DNA from: an uncultured Eubacteriales bacterium
Lineage (GTDB): Bacteria > Bacillota > Clostridia > Peptostreptococcales > Anaerovoracaceae
Direction: 5' to 3'
Length of the DNA stretch: 64,000 nucleotides
Assembly (NCBI GenBank): GCA_902775345.1
Contig: CACYLW010000007.1
Span: 160,096 to 224,095, forward strand
Under the pieces are notes generated by a model. That model did no database searches. It worked only from the letters and a program-made list of their open reading frames with translations, and was not told where the DNA came from. The translations under genes were made by a program, and so were the position numbers. Shown here one piece after another: positions 8,901 to 16,379 of the stretch (the stretch's first letter is position 1; the number at the start of each line of letters is the position of its first letter).

Positions 8901-9711
8901 ACTGCTTGAGGGAAAGTCAAAACAGTCCGAAGCAATCAACGAAGGTGTAGCATGGATAATGCAGGAAGTACTGAAATCAGTCGTTGATTATAACGGATAT
9001 ATGTATGTTTCCGGCGTTGAGCCGGGTGGCAAAACCGGAACCACGAACGATCAGTATGATATCTGGTTCGACGGCTTCACCCCTACTTATGCCGCATCCA
9101 TATGGATCGGTACGGATGAAAACGTTGAGATGTCATCCATGTCCACCCCTGCTGCGGCTCTCTGGGGAAAAATCATTGATCAGCTTCCAAAAGCAAAAGA
9201 CGGAAGCTATTCCTCAGCTCCGGATAATGTAATTCAGGTCGGCGGAGAATACTTCACCAAAGGAACCGAAACAGGCCTTACCAGCTGGAGCGCTGAAGAA
9301 CAGGAGAAGAAGGAACGTCAGAAAGCTTACCAGCAGTGGCTGCGTGAAAGAGAAAACCACAAAGTTAAAGTAGTCGATTCAGCTGCTTATGATAAACCGA
9401 TCTACGAAATTCAGAAAGTCCTTGTAAAGGATGCATGGATAGAAGAGGTCCCTGGGAAATTCCATGAAGCTATAACCGAATGGGTTCCGATCCTTGATGA
9501 ATTTGGTAAGGAGACCGGTGAATTTGAAGAGAAAGTTATACAGGAAGAGTACTGGGATCCGCCTACATATATTGAACATCCTGCTAAATATAAGAAAAAG
9601 CGCGTGCAGGTAGGTACGAAACATATAGAAGAAGTATGGCATTACGAATATGAATCCGGCTGGCGTGACGGTGACTTCAGATGGAAAGGAAAATCTTATA
9701 ACGGCGGCTAA
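5950..9711 (+). CDS. Class A penicillin-binding protein (bifunctional, very long)
   Basis: This bifunctional peptidoglycan synthase has 1253 residues. A roughly 280-residue cytosolic N-terminus is acidic, with Ala/Asp/Thr repeats (about 150-200) and then a Lys-rich patch. A membrane helix follows at about 282-307. The GT51 transglycosylase domain shows VAIEDKTFWKHHG (near 358) and TSTITQQLARN. The transpeptidase domain has SSIK (near 813), SIN (near 897) and KTGT (near 1028), so it looks active. The last 115 residues form a charged, Tyr/Trp/Val-rich tail unlike typical PBP1A. The ATG at 5950 is six bases after AGGAGG; ATG at 5947 is an alternative. A terminator follows. The usual family length is 700-900 residues. 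Confidence 0.93.
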   Translation: MRSDRDKRTDTEREIDDFLSKFENPADELSADINSYLDEDEQERDDNDKNAVINDQDTVKKAPVQTFSWKIIDPPETETLPEVSFDTSDQANSSIDDKTIIVDDKSADLPEAFSAGSDTSDTPEDPENQESISLIDDHNDNAESKDNTGIADTVENADTAENSETSDITDTINIADTADITATIKIADTADAAGIDSDMAAAVIAAAENAGNGTDTVSAHETGGKKVKAAKKDKTAKKGGISHALFLKKNKDFDPSQGATYVKDGKTIKNKEYKFSFLKLIRDFVVIGAVCVLAGLIVAISIISQAPKYDYKDIYSQIETASIVYNDEGKQIDNIFYTENRKVVKYEDMPQDLINAFVAIEDKTFWKHHGFNWTRMIGAVLSSLTGNGRISGTSTITQQLARNVYLADTKSVRSIKRKLLEMYYANRLEHFLSKEEIIEAYLNTIYLGHGCYGVNAAARTYFSKSVKKLDLVECAALAALPQSPDTYALLKLASEAQDVVDSEVVATEPDTVVTNDLSRERRQLTLDLMLSQNLIDKEQYDKAYDLTLNEFIKPNLKSSSSIYSYFHEYLIDTIIADLMEQKGMEYEDAERTVYTKGLQIYSTVDSNAMEVIAKEFQDGSNFPYVSAPQDGDGNLLNNDGHIALYNYNNFFDSKGNFKLSGADGDVKVNDDGSITIKADHKLEIYETEVNGETDYSLEFKTYYFYDDDDILYSISGGYLNIPMNYKSADSKGNVTIDKAFFDDEYYEGAIKIKGDDVILTPKSYTLSPKQRQPQAAMTIVGVGTGEVKAMVGGRQFGGQKMLNRSLNPRQPGSSIKPLAVYGAALQKSYELAKEGKKWEFTDYHIDRQGTKGWGDYITVHSSVEDEKTKIEGKYWPNNFNNSFSGKNTFKTAIQKSINTCAVKLIFQIGTDFSIEQLKKFGLTTVQDDLSKSVNDANPAALGLGAMTEGVTPLEMALAYASFPGGGKVNTPICYTKVLDRNGEVLLEGKSKQSEAINEGVAWIMQEVLKSVVDYNGYMYVSGVEPGGKTGTTNDQYDIWFDGFTPTYAASIWIGTDENVEMSSMSTPAAALWGKIIDQLPKAKDGSYSSAPDNVIQVGGEYFTKGTETGLTSWSAEEQEKKERQKAYQQWLRERENHKVKVVDSAAYDKPIYEIQKVLVKDAWIEEVPGKFHEAITEWVPILDEFGKETGEFEEKVIQEEYWDPPTYIEHPAKYKKKRVQVGTKHIEEVWHYEYESGWRDGDFRWKGKSYNGG
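6409..6540 (+). repeat. Degenerate GCAGATACT-type tandem repeats inside the PBP gene
   Basis: Repeated units similar to GCAGATACTGCAGA occur about six times and encode Ala-Asp-Thr-rich peptide in the cytosolic N-terminus of the penicillin-binding protein. Copies are imperfect. Confidence 0.6.
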
Positions 9712-9726
9712 TTATGCGGTCTTTTC

Positions 9727-9758
9727 AGAGGGTGGCAAAAGCCGCCCTCTTCTTTTTC
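9727..9758 (+). terminator. Rho-independent terminator of the PBP gene
   Basis: Stem AGAGGGTGGC/GCCGCCCTCT (10 bp, one G-U pair), loop AAAA, followed by TCTTTTT. Confidence 0.88.
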
Positions 9759-9839
9759 GCTCATCTTTTTTATTCCTGAATATCGAATGACAATTATAAA
9801 AAACTTGGATTGTGAAGATTCTGTGAAGACCTTTTCATA

Positions 9840-9867
9840 TTGACAACACTTTTTTTCATAGTATAAT
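9840..9867 (+). promoter_or_regulatory. Consensus sigma-A promoter for the NSS transporter
   Basis: Perfect TTGACA (9840-9845) and TATAAT (9862-9867) separated by 16 bp, 53 bp before the start codon. It suggests strong constitutive transcription. Confidence 0.85.
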
Positions 9868-9919
9868 TTTTTCTGTAGATTAAGCGTAATAGCTTTTCAT
9901 CTTTTAAGGAGGTATTGTT

Positions 9920-11308
9920 ATGGAACAACAAAGCAAAGGACAGTTTGATTCCAATTTCGGATTCTTAATGGCCTCACTCGGTTCCGCAGTTGGTCTTGGT
10001 AACCTTTGGGGATTCCCTTACAAGATGGGTCTCGGCGGAGGATTTGCATTCCTTCTCCTGTACATGATCCTTCTCATAGTTGTAGGATATCCACTGATCC
10101 TTTCCGAGATCGCTATCGGACGTAAATCACAGAAAGCTGCAATCGAAGCTTATAAGGAGATCCACCCTGGATTTACATTCAACGGTGTTCTCCAGACAGT
10201 AGTACCGTTCTTCCTGATCGCGTTCTACTGCACATTCGGCGGATATGTAATGAAGTACTTCTTCAAGTCCCTCGGAATGTTTGCAGGCAACCAGTTCGAT
10301 CCGGGTGCTACATTTGGTGAAACACTTGTTAACACTTCATCTGTAATCTGGGTTCTGATATTCCTTGCACTCACAGTAATCATCGTACTCGGAGGCGTAT
10401 CCGGCGGTATTGAGAAGTTCTGCAAGGTAGCTATGCCTGCACTCTTCGTAATGCTCGTAATCATCGTAATCAGATCCTGCACACTTAACGGTGCCGGCGA
10501 AGGAATCGCATTCCTGTTCAAGCCTCACTTCGAAGGCCTGTCCTCGGTTGGTGACTTCTTCGAGACTCTGAAGCTCGCTGGTTCGCAGATGTTCTTCTCA
10601 CTCTCGCTTGCTTCCGGATGTCTGATTGCTTACGGTTCATATCTGGATAAGAAGGAAAACCTCGAGAAAGACGCAGTTATCGTTGCTGTCGGCGACACAT
10701 GTGCTGCTCTTCTTGCTGGTCTGGCTATCATGCCTGCTTGCTCCGCATTCGGTATCGACTTCGGTGCAGGCCCTGGACTCCTCTTCGTATCCATGCCTAC
10801 AGTATTCAATGACATGAAGGGTGGTGCGATCTTCGCATTCCTCTTCTGGCTCCTCGTATTCTTCGCTTGCCTCTCATCCTCGATCGGCATGATGGAGGGC
10901 GGTATCTCCGCTATCCTTGACAGCCGCATCAAGGCTGGTAAGTCTGCTAACAGATTCGGAGTCACAATGGTAATGGCAGCATGGGCACTCATCGGTAACA
11001 TGATGACAACACTCGACGGACTTGGTGAAAGAACTACAATGCAGTGGTTCCACCTCTTCGGAATTCCGGATGTACTCGATGTATGGGATGCTGTAGCTGA
11101 AGGTATCCTGATGCCGTTAACAGGTCTCATCATGGCTATCCTCATTGGTTGGGTAGTTCCTCACTACATCGATGACGAAGTTGAGTCGAGCTCGGCATTC
11201 AAGTCGAAAGGCTTCTTCAACTTCTGCATCAAGTGGCTTGGACCTCTCTTCATGGCACTGATCGTCTGGGGACAGATCCAGAGTGTAATCGGACTTACAC
11301 AGGGCTAA
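9920..11308 (+). CDS. Sodium-dependent transporter, NSS/SNF family
   Basis: This is a neurotransmitter:sodium symporter homologue (LeuT fold) of 462 residues, likely an Na+-coupled amino-acid importer in the membrane. Hydrophobic segments alternate through the protein, consistent with 11-12 helices. The unwound TM1 signature is clear: SAVGLGNLWGFPYKMG at residues 22-37. The usual WRFP reads WGFP, so the arginine of the extracellular gate in LeuT-type proteins is replaced by glycine. The substrate cannot be named. AAGGAGG precedes the ATG at good spacing. It has its own promoter and terminator, so it appears monocistronic. Confidence 0.9.
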   Translation: MEQQSKGQFDSNFGFLMASLGSAVGLGNLWGFPYKMGLGGGFAFLLLYMILLIVVGYPLILSEIAIGRKSQKAAIEAYKEIHPGFTFNGVLQTVVPFFLIAFYCTFGGYVMKYFFKSLGMFAGNQFDPGATFGETLVNTSSVIWVLIFLALTVIIVLGGVSGGIEKFCKVAMPALFVMLVIIVIRSCTLNGAGEGIAFLFKPHFEGLSSVGDFFETLKLAGSQMFFSLSLASGCLIAYGSYLDKKENLEKDAVIVAVGDTCAALLAGLAIMPACSAFGIDFGAGPGLLFVSMPTVFNDMKGGAIFAFLFWLLVFFACLSSSIGMMEGGISAILDSRIKAGKSANRFGVTMVMAAWALIGNMMTTLDGLGERTTMQWFHLFGIPDVLDVWDAVAEGILMPLTGLIMAILIGWVVPHYIDDEVESSSAFKSKGFFNFCIKWLGPLFMALIVWGQIQSVIGLTQG

Positions 11309-11322
11309 ACAAAATGCTCTTA

Positions 11323-11352
11323 AAAAATCCCGGCTCCGGCCGGGATTTTTCT
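11323..11352 (+). terminator. Rho-independent terminator of the NSS transporter
   Basis: Stem AAAAATCCCGGC/GCCGGGATTTTT with loop TCCG, followed by CTTTATTTT. Confidence 0.9.
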
Positions 11353-11408
11353 TTATTTTGAAAAAGGTGTATAATACATGTCAGGTATTAAGGAATGGAG
11401 GTAGCGTC

Positions 11409-11912
11409 ATGCTGGCAGATAATTACCCATGGCTTCTTGAGCCAAATCTTCTTACAATGATCATACGCACCCTTCTTGCACTTTTATGTGCAGGTGTAAT
11501 TGGTTATGAAAGAGACGCACACGGTTCGGCTGCCGGTCTGAGAACGCACATACTGGTTTGTATAGGCGCAATGATCGCAATGAGTACCGGCGTTTTTGCC
11601 GCTACGCATTTCAGCGGTGATGTATCACGTATCGGAGCCCAGGTAGTATCCGGCATAGGTTTCCTCGGAGCGGGAACAATAATGGTCAATAGAGGCCATA
11701 TAAAAGGTCTCACTACTGCAGCAGGACTCTGGACTTCAGCCTGCATAGGACTTGCCATCGGTATAGGATTCTATGAGGCAGCGATAGTGGGAACGGTTTC
11801 CGTATTCTTTGTCGAACGTGGTCTTAAAAGTATCAAGAAGAGATTCATGCAGAACCTTGTTGATATCGAAAAGGAACACCGCCGTAAAGAAGAAGATAAT
11901 TATCTCGAGTGA
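11409..11912 (+). CDS. MgtC/SapB family membrane protein
   Basis: This 167-residue integral membrane protein of the MgtC/SapB/SrpB family starts at ATG 11409 behind GGAGG. Four to five hydrophobic segments are visible. The family signature GYERDAHGSAAGLRTHILVC spans about 35-54, followed by a Gly-rich SGIGFLGAGTI helix. MgtC proteins influence Mg2+ starvation response and the membrane F-ATPase in pathogens, but the role in commensal Firmicutes is unclear. The C-terminal 35 residues are charged and cytosolic; the short form lacks the MgtC C-terminal ACT-like domain. A TATAAT at 11370-11375 upstream may be its -10 element. Confidence 0.9.
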   Translation: MLADNYPWLLEPNLLTMIIRTLLALLCAGVIGYERDAHGSAAGLRTHILVCIGAMIAMSTGVFAATHFSGDVSRIGAQVVSGIGFLGAGTIMVNRGHIKGLTTAAGLWTSACIGLAIGIGFYEAAIVGTVSVFFVERGLKSIKKRFMQNLVDIEKEHRRKEEDNYLE

Positions 11913-11957
11913 TCTCCCCTGTTTATCTTATACGTCTGTATCAAATTTCATAATTGC

Positions 11958-11986
11958 TTGCATTAATGTAAATATAAGAATATATT
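11958..11986 (+). promoter_or_regulatory. Promoter for the PDT-ACT protein
   Basis: TTGCAT (11958-11963), 17-bp spacer, TATATT (11981-11986), 44 bp before the GTG start at 12030, in a very AT-rich stretch. Confidence 0.55.
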
Positions 11987-12029
11987 GTTGATTGTAAAAT
12001 AAAATTTTTATTACAAAGGAGTAACTACC

Positions 12030-12614
12030 GTGGGAACAGAATTATTGAATGTTAAACGTATTGCATATTGCGCAGGCATGGATCCTGAAGACTACAAGGC
12101 AGCCAGCTTTATCGCACCTGATGCTGTCCGCGTAGACTGTGCAAACTATGAAAAGACTTATGAAGCCGTAGTATCCGGTGACTGTGATGCCTGTGTGCTT
12201 CCATTTGAGCGCAGCAGAAGCGGAATGGTACCATTTGTCATGGATATGTTTTATAAAGGCGACCTCAGCATAATCAAAGTGTTTAAATGGGAAGCCAACA
12301 ACGAAGTAGCCCGCTATGCTGTTCTTTCCAGAAAAGAGAATGATTCCGCCTGTGAGGAAGGTTCCCGCTTCATGATGATCTTTACCGTCAAGAATGTTCA
12401 GGGTTCGCTCGTTAAGGCAATCAATGCAATCAGCAGCAATGGTTTCAATATCCGTTTCCTTCATACAAGACCTCTCAGCTATGAAGAATGGGGCTACTAC
12501 TTCTATACAGAGTGCGATGGTGATGACAAATCTGCTGAGGGACAGAAGATGCTTGCTGATCTTAACGCAGTATGCGAAACACTTAAGTTTGTCGGACGTT
12601 ACCCATCCAAGTAA
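12030..12614 (+). CDS. Half prephenate dehydratase lobe fused to an ACT domain
   Basis: The GTG start at 12030 lies eight bases after AAAGGAG. Residues 9-88 align with the first lobe of prephenate dehydratase (PDT), including CVLPFERSRSG where PDTs have the VPIENS motif. The second lobe is missing: the chain passes directly to EVARYAVLSR (about 91-100), where PDT has the catalytic TRF motif; here Thr is Ala. Residues about 113-190 are an ACT domain, normally phenylalanine-binding, with a typical RFLHTRPL strand and a GYYFY strand. At 194 residues it is about 90 shorter than PheA. Catalysis is unlikely; an amino-acid sensing role is my inference. Promoter and terminator suggest a monocistronic unit. 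Confidence 0.75.
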   Translation: MGTELLNVKRIAYCAGMDPEDYKAASFIAPDAVRVDCANYEKTYEAVVSGDCDACVLPFERSRSGMVPFVMDMFYKGDLSIIKVFKWEANNEVARYAVLSRKENDSACEEGSRFMMIFTVKNVQGSLVKAINAISSNGFNIRFLHTRPLSYEEWGYYFYTECDGDDKSAEGQKMLADLNAVCETLKFVGRYPSK

Positions 12615-12642
12615 TCCGGACAATCAACACTTCAATCAAACA

Positions 12643-12681
12643 GGCTCTGAGACGCCGTTATTTCGTCTCAGAGCCATTTTT
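12643..12681 (+). terminator. Rho-independent terminator after the PDT-ACT gene
   Basis: A 12-bp perfect stem (GGCTCTGAGACG/CGTCTCAGAGCC) with a 9-nt loop, followed by ATTTTTAT. It may also serve the converging lipid kinase gene, but the T-run on that side is poor. Confidence 0.88.
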
Positions 12682-12703
12682 ATGCCTTGCCTGATATTTT
12701 CTC

Positions 12704-13516
12704 TTACAGTTCAGCCCAGTATTCCCTTACATTAAGGATCGTCTCCCCGTCTATCTGAACCGCGCAAGGTTCTGAAAATCTTACATGTATCTTGTTTCCC
12801 GGAATCACTTTTACCATGTCAGTCAGTTCTACATGCTTACCTTCAAATATAAGCGGAAAATTCTTAAGTGATTTTATCTTTGACTTGCTCATGTAAACTA
12901 TTACAGTCAGCTTATCTGAATTTCTGTCCTGTCCCGGCGCCAGCATCATGCCGCCGCCGCAGTATCTGCCCTTCATGGCCGGTGCCAGCCAACAGTTGTC
13001 AAATTCATATTCCTTTCCGTCTACCTCGATCCAGGCATGGCGCGGCTTAAATGCAAACAGAAGCCCTTTTATCGCAATTGCAGTATAGTTGATCTTCTTG
13101 TTTGGCTTTTTCGCCTTTATCTTGTCCGCTTCTTCACAGCAGTATCCGTCTATGCCGAAACTCATGTTATTTATGTATTTATACTTTTTTCCGTTGACGG
13201 TTGCAGTCGGAAGGTTTTTGAGGTATGGATTCAGAAGGATCTCCTTCCCCGGCTTCTCATTGATGTCGTTCAGAAAGTCGTTCCCCGTTCCGTTCCCGAA
13301 AAGATATACATTATTTTTCAGTTCTGAAGCATCAACATGGTTTATGAGATAGTTGATCGTGCCGTCTCCCCCGATCAGAACTACTTCATCATCATCTTTC
13401 AGCCCCGAGAAGAATTCCTGATAATCTGTTTTTGCAGCATCGATCAGCTCCGCGCCTTCAGGTATGTGCGATTTTATACCGTTATTGGCAAGTGGATTAT
13501 AAAGATAGTATTTCAT
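12704..13516 (-). CDS. Diacylglycerol/lipid kinase family protein
   Basis: This is a 270-residue DAGK-catalytic-domain protein, likely an ATP-dependent lipid kinase at the membrane surface. The nucleotide motif VVLIGGDGTINYLIN is at about 46-60, GNGTGNDF at about 75-82, and SFGIDG near 118. The C-terminal half is the family beta sandwich, with GGGMMLAPGQDRNSD and a final QIDGE motif. Its start codon overlaps the stop of the beta-helix lipoprotein gene upstream (TGATG), so the two are translationally coupled. The lipid substrate (diacylglycerol, undecaprenol or other) cannot be told. Confidence 0.87.
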   Translation of the reverse strand: MKYYLYNPLANNGIKSHIPEGAELIDAAKTDYQEFFSGLKDDDEVVLIGGDGTINYLINHVDASELKNNVYLFGNGTGNDFLNDINEKPGKEILLNPYLKNLPTATVNGKKYKYINNMSFGIDGYCCEEADKIKAKKPNKKINYTAIAIKGLLFAFKPRHAWIEVDGKEYEFDNCWLAPAMKGRYCGGGMMLAPGQDRNSDKLTVIVYMSKSKIKSLKNFPLIFEGKHVELTDMVKVIPGNKIHVRFSEPCAVQIDGETILNVREYWAEL

Positions 13517-14919
13517 CAGATATCCTCCTTGTTTTCATAGAGTTCCATCATGCTGCTGTCAGGTATGAAGCGTGAACCGCAGTTTTCTACCAGCGAGCAG
13601 AAGCCGTCTGCTGCTTCTTCCCTGCCTTTGAATACCTGTCCGTATGCTTCCGTGTTTTCTTCATCATCGATATCAGCCAGTACATTTCCGCTGATATCAT
13701 TGACCATGTCTTCTTTTCTGCAATCTTCACTGAATTCAACGGCTGTTTCTCCGCCGATGATCAGATTTTCACTTATCCGGTTATTTCTGCTGCGCTGGAC
13801 TCCGATCTGAGTGGCATTATCAACAAGAGTGTTATGGTTGAATACACAATCCTCGGTGAAACCGAGGTCCTCATCATAGCCACCGAAGCAGATGCCGGTC
13901 CATCCTGTACAGTCAGCAATCACATTATCATGCACACTGATGCCTGATACACGGAACAGTTCATTATCCTCCGGACTGTGTTCAGTTGCGACTTCAAGTC
14001 CTATGTCGCAGTTGAATATGAAATTATTGAAGATCTCTATGTCCCGTCCGCCGTCTACATAGATCCCGTCAGCGCACAGATCATATTCGCCGTCATCATA
14101 GTACTCGGGATTACCTTCTGCGCTGATATTATATACCACATTATCACGGCATATACCGTTTTTTACCTGATCAGCTTCATACGGATTCTTTCCGCTTTCT
14201 TCATCCGGATGCTTAGCTGTTCCTTCAAAGCCTATCATATCGATACCGATATTATCATTATCGTGAACCCTGTTTTCTGCAATAAGAAATCCGTCAACAT
14301 TGCCGTTAAGGACCACTGATTCGCTTGAGCCGCACTCACAGTCCCAGACCTCGCAGCCTTCAATCGTAAGATCCGTGACAGGTGCAAGATCATTGCACGC
14401 ATAGACAGAGATGCCATGTATTCCGCGTACACCATGGACCTTGCAGCCTCTTATGCTGATGTCCGAAAGAGGCATGTCTCCTGATTCACGCGTGCTCCTG
14501 TAATCGATGCCATGTGTGCCGCCTTCTGTTTCGATGCCTTCTATGGATATATGGCTGACGTCAGTCAGACTTATTGCCTTCTCTTCTACGGCATGAAAAA
14601 CCGCAGACTCACCTTCCGCGGCACGTATTATAGTAGGAGAACCTTCGCTTCCGGAACATTCCGGGCCGAGTGTGACCGGGCCGTACTCTCCTCCATGAAC
14701 AATGATCAAAGAACCCGGTGCTGTTTCAGCTGCCCGGGAAACAGTAGCATACGGTGCACTTTCCGTTCCGTTTCCTGATTCATCGCTTCCTTCTGCCGAA
14801 ACATGCACTTCACTTTGCGCAGCTGGTTCATTCATCTCCAGCTTTTTGCCGCAGGCAGACGTTCCGGAAGCAATCAGGAAAAGCATCAATGATATTACTA
14901 GTACGACAGTCTTTTTCAT
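13516..14919 (-). CDS. Right-handed parallel beta-helix lipoprotein
   Basis: A 467-residue surface lipoprotein. The signal peptide ends in a lipobox (GTSAC, Cys 23). The mature part opens with a DUF1565-like ATVSRAAETAPGSLIIVHGG segment and continues with many short strand repeats containing I-x-I-x-x-N/C patterns (for example SISIRGCKVHG-like and NNFIFNCDIGLEV-like units). This is typical of parallel beta-helix polysaccharide lyases and surface glycan-binding proteins. No catalytic lyase residues can be assigned with certainty. It overlaps the Gfo/Idh gene upstream by 4 bp (ATGA) and the lipid kinase gene downstream by 1 bp, a tight three-gene operon. Confidence 0.85.
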   Translation of the reverse strand: MKKTVVLVISLMLFLIASGTSACGKKLEMNEPAAQSEVHVSAEGSDESGNGTESAPYATVSRAAETAPGSLIIVHGGEYGPVTLGPECSGSEGSPTIIRAAEGESAVFHAVEEKAISLTDVSHISIEGIETEGGTHGIDYRSTRESGDMPLSDISIRGCKVHGVRGIHGISVYACNDLAPVTDLTIEGCEVWDCECGSSESVVLNGNVDGFLIAENRVHDNDNIGIDMIGFEGTAKHPDEESGKNPYEADQVKNGICRDNVVYNISAEGNPEYYDDGEYDLCADGIYVDGGRDIEIFNNFIFNCDIGLEVATEHSPEDNELFRVSGISVHDNVIADCTGWTGICFGGYDEDLGFTEDCVFNHNTLVDNATQIGVQRSRNNRISENLIIGGETAVEFSEDCRKEDMVNDISGNVLADIDDEENTEAYGQVFKGREEAADGFCSLVENCGSRFIPDSSMMELYENKEDI

Positions 14920-15914
14920 TCTTCTTCAGGGTATTTCATGCCCCATGCGCAACGCGCGCGAGTCATAAGTTCCATTACATCGACCGTATAGTCAAGGTGA
15001 AGATCGTTTCGTTCGCTTCTGATTGCGGCTTCAAAATCTTCAAGCTCATACTTAAGAGCATCGGCATTATCGCCTGAGCTGAGTATTCGCACTTCTCCGG
15101 TGACAGCGTCTGTGATCCTGGCCTCCCATGCCCGCGGATACTCCATGATCTCAATATAGGCCTTTTCACAGGAGATCATGGCTCTTTTTGGCTGCTTGGA
15201 ATGCAGAGACAAGGCAACGGTTGCCATCTGTCCTTCATCATTGGAAAGAAGCATCGTTACCTGTTCATCAACACCGGTCGGAGCAAGACGCACATCTGTG
15301 ATCATACGGTCCGGATCGGGTTTCATGAACCAACGGATAAGAGATAGTGCATAGACACCTATATCCAGCATTGCTCCGCCTGCCAGGTCACGGTTGAAGA
15401 AGCGGTTGTTCATGTCATATACCTTGAAACTGCCGAAGTTTAAGGTGATCATATTCACTTTACCGAGTTCCCCGGAATCCATTATGTCCTTCAGTTTCCT
15501 GTACAGCGGCATGTGATAGATGGTCATTGCTTCTCCGATCAGCACATTGTGTTTTTCGGCAAGAGTTACTGCTTCATCCAGCTCAGCACTGTTCAGAGTG
15601 ATCGATTTTTCTACGAGGACGTGCTTTCCTCCCTCGATGGCTTTCCTCATAAACCTGATATGCGTGTTATGAGGAGTCGTAATATAGACAGCATCCACCT
15701 CCGGGTCAGTGAACATCTCGTTGAAATCGGAATAGACTTTTTCTGTGCCATACTTTTCAGCGAAAGAGACCGCCTTGGAATGTGTCCGGTTGCCTACGGC
15801 AAACAGCTTTTTGCCGGACTTCTGAAGAGCCTGAGCCATTTCATTGGCGATGACTCCCGTGCCAAGAACAGCCCATCTGATTTCACGCTGGTTTTCTTTT
15901 AACATCTGTCCCAT
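14916..15914 (-). CDS. Gfo/Idh/MocA family oxidoreductase
   Basis: This is an NAD(P)-dependent sugar or polyol dehydrogenase of 332 residues. The Rossmann motif VLGTGVIANEMAQAL lies near 16-30. VLVEKSITLN (about 96-105) corresponds to the family's EKP motif with Ser for Pro. A GGAMLDIGVYAL segment (about 180-191) carries the catalytic Asp and matches trans-1,2-dihydrobenzene-diol-dehydrogenase-like members. Start ATG 15914 follows GGAGGAGAA. First gene of an operon with the beta-helix lipoprotein and lipid kinase; the combination suggests carbohydrate-linked metabolism, but the substrate is unknown. Confidence 0.88.
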   Translation of the reverse strand: MGQMLKENQREIRWAVLGTGVIANEMAQALQKSGKKLFAVGNRTHSKAVSFAEKYGTEKVYSDFNEMFTDPEVDAVYITTPHNTHIRFMRKAIEGGKHVLVEKSITLNSAELDEAVTLAEKHNVLIGEAMTIYHMPLYRKLKDIMDSGELGKVNMITLNFGSFKVYDMNNRFFNRDLAGGAMLDIGVYALSLIRWFMKPDPDRMITDVRLAPTGVDEQVTMLLSNDEGQMATVALSLHSKQPKRAMISCEKAYIEIMEYPRAWEARITDAVTGEVRILSSGDNADALKYELEDFEAAIRSERNDLHLDYTVDVMELMTRARCAWGMKYPEEE

Positions 15915-15932
15915 TTCTCCTCCGGCCGTTTA

Positions 15933-16379
15933 TCAGAAAAACATATTTGTAATAATGTAGCTTATGACCATGGAAGCGATCAGTGTCGCCAGCTCATTAC
16001 ATCTACGCGCTCTGACCACTTTACTGACATAATACTTTCCGGTCACCTTATGTATCGTGATTTCGATCTCATCCGGGAATGTCATCAGATAATGCGCCCA
16101 CTGATTGTTGGGATCATCACAGAACATCATCGAATGCTTTTTGCCCTGATACTCCCATTCGTATTTCCAGTCTGTAACAAAACGCTTTGATTTTTCATCA
16201 TAAGTAGTTCTGCCCGGAACATAATTAAAATCCGGCTCTGTCACTTTATATGCCTTATATGGCAGCGCCATCGGGTCTTCTTTTATTTTGACTGAGCCGT
16301 TCTGGTGCTTTTCGATCACAAGTATAGCAATTTCTACTGCAGCTGCTATCAGAGTAAAAACGATCAGTTTGATCAGCAT
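15933..16379 (-). CDS. Hypothetical membrane protein, two TM segments
   Basis: Unrecognised 148-residue protein. An N-terminal hydrophobic helix (about residues 4-22) and a C-terminal one (about 129-147) flank a soluble domain of about 100 residues rich in Tyr, Trp and charged residues (DWKYEWEYQGKKH). This soluble part is likely on one face of the membrane. ATG at 16379 follows AAGGAGGAGGG and overlaps the stop of the rlmD-like gene by 7 bp, so it is probably co-translated with it. An upstream in-frame ATG at 16430 would lie deep inside the methyltransferase gene and is less likely. No function can be proposed. Confidence 0.7.
   Translation of the reverse strand: MLIKLIVFTLIAAAVEIAILVIEKHQNGSVKIKEDPMALPYKAYKVTEPDFNYVPGRTTYDEKSKRFVTDWKYEWEYQGKKHSMMFCDDPNNQWAHYLMTFPDEIEITIHKVTGKYYVSKVVRARRCNELATLIASMVISYIITNMFF

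Noticed and set aside
12042-12623. 193-codon open frame opposite the PDT-ACT gene
   Set aside because: Antisense shadow; the plus-strand frame has clear PDT and ACT homology, a promoter and a ribosome site.
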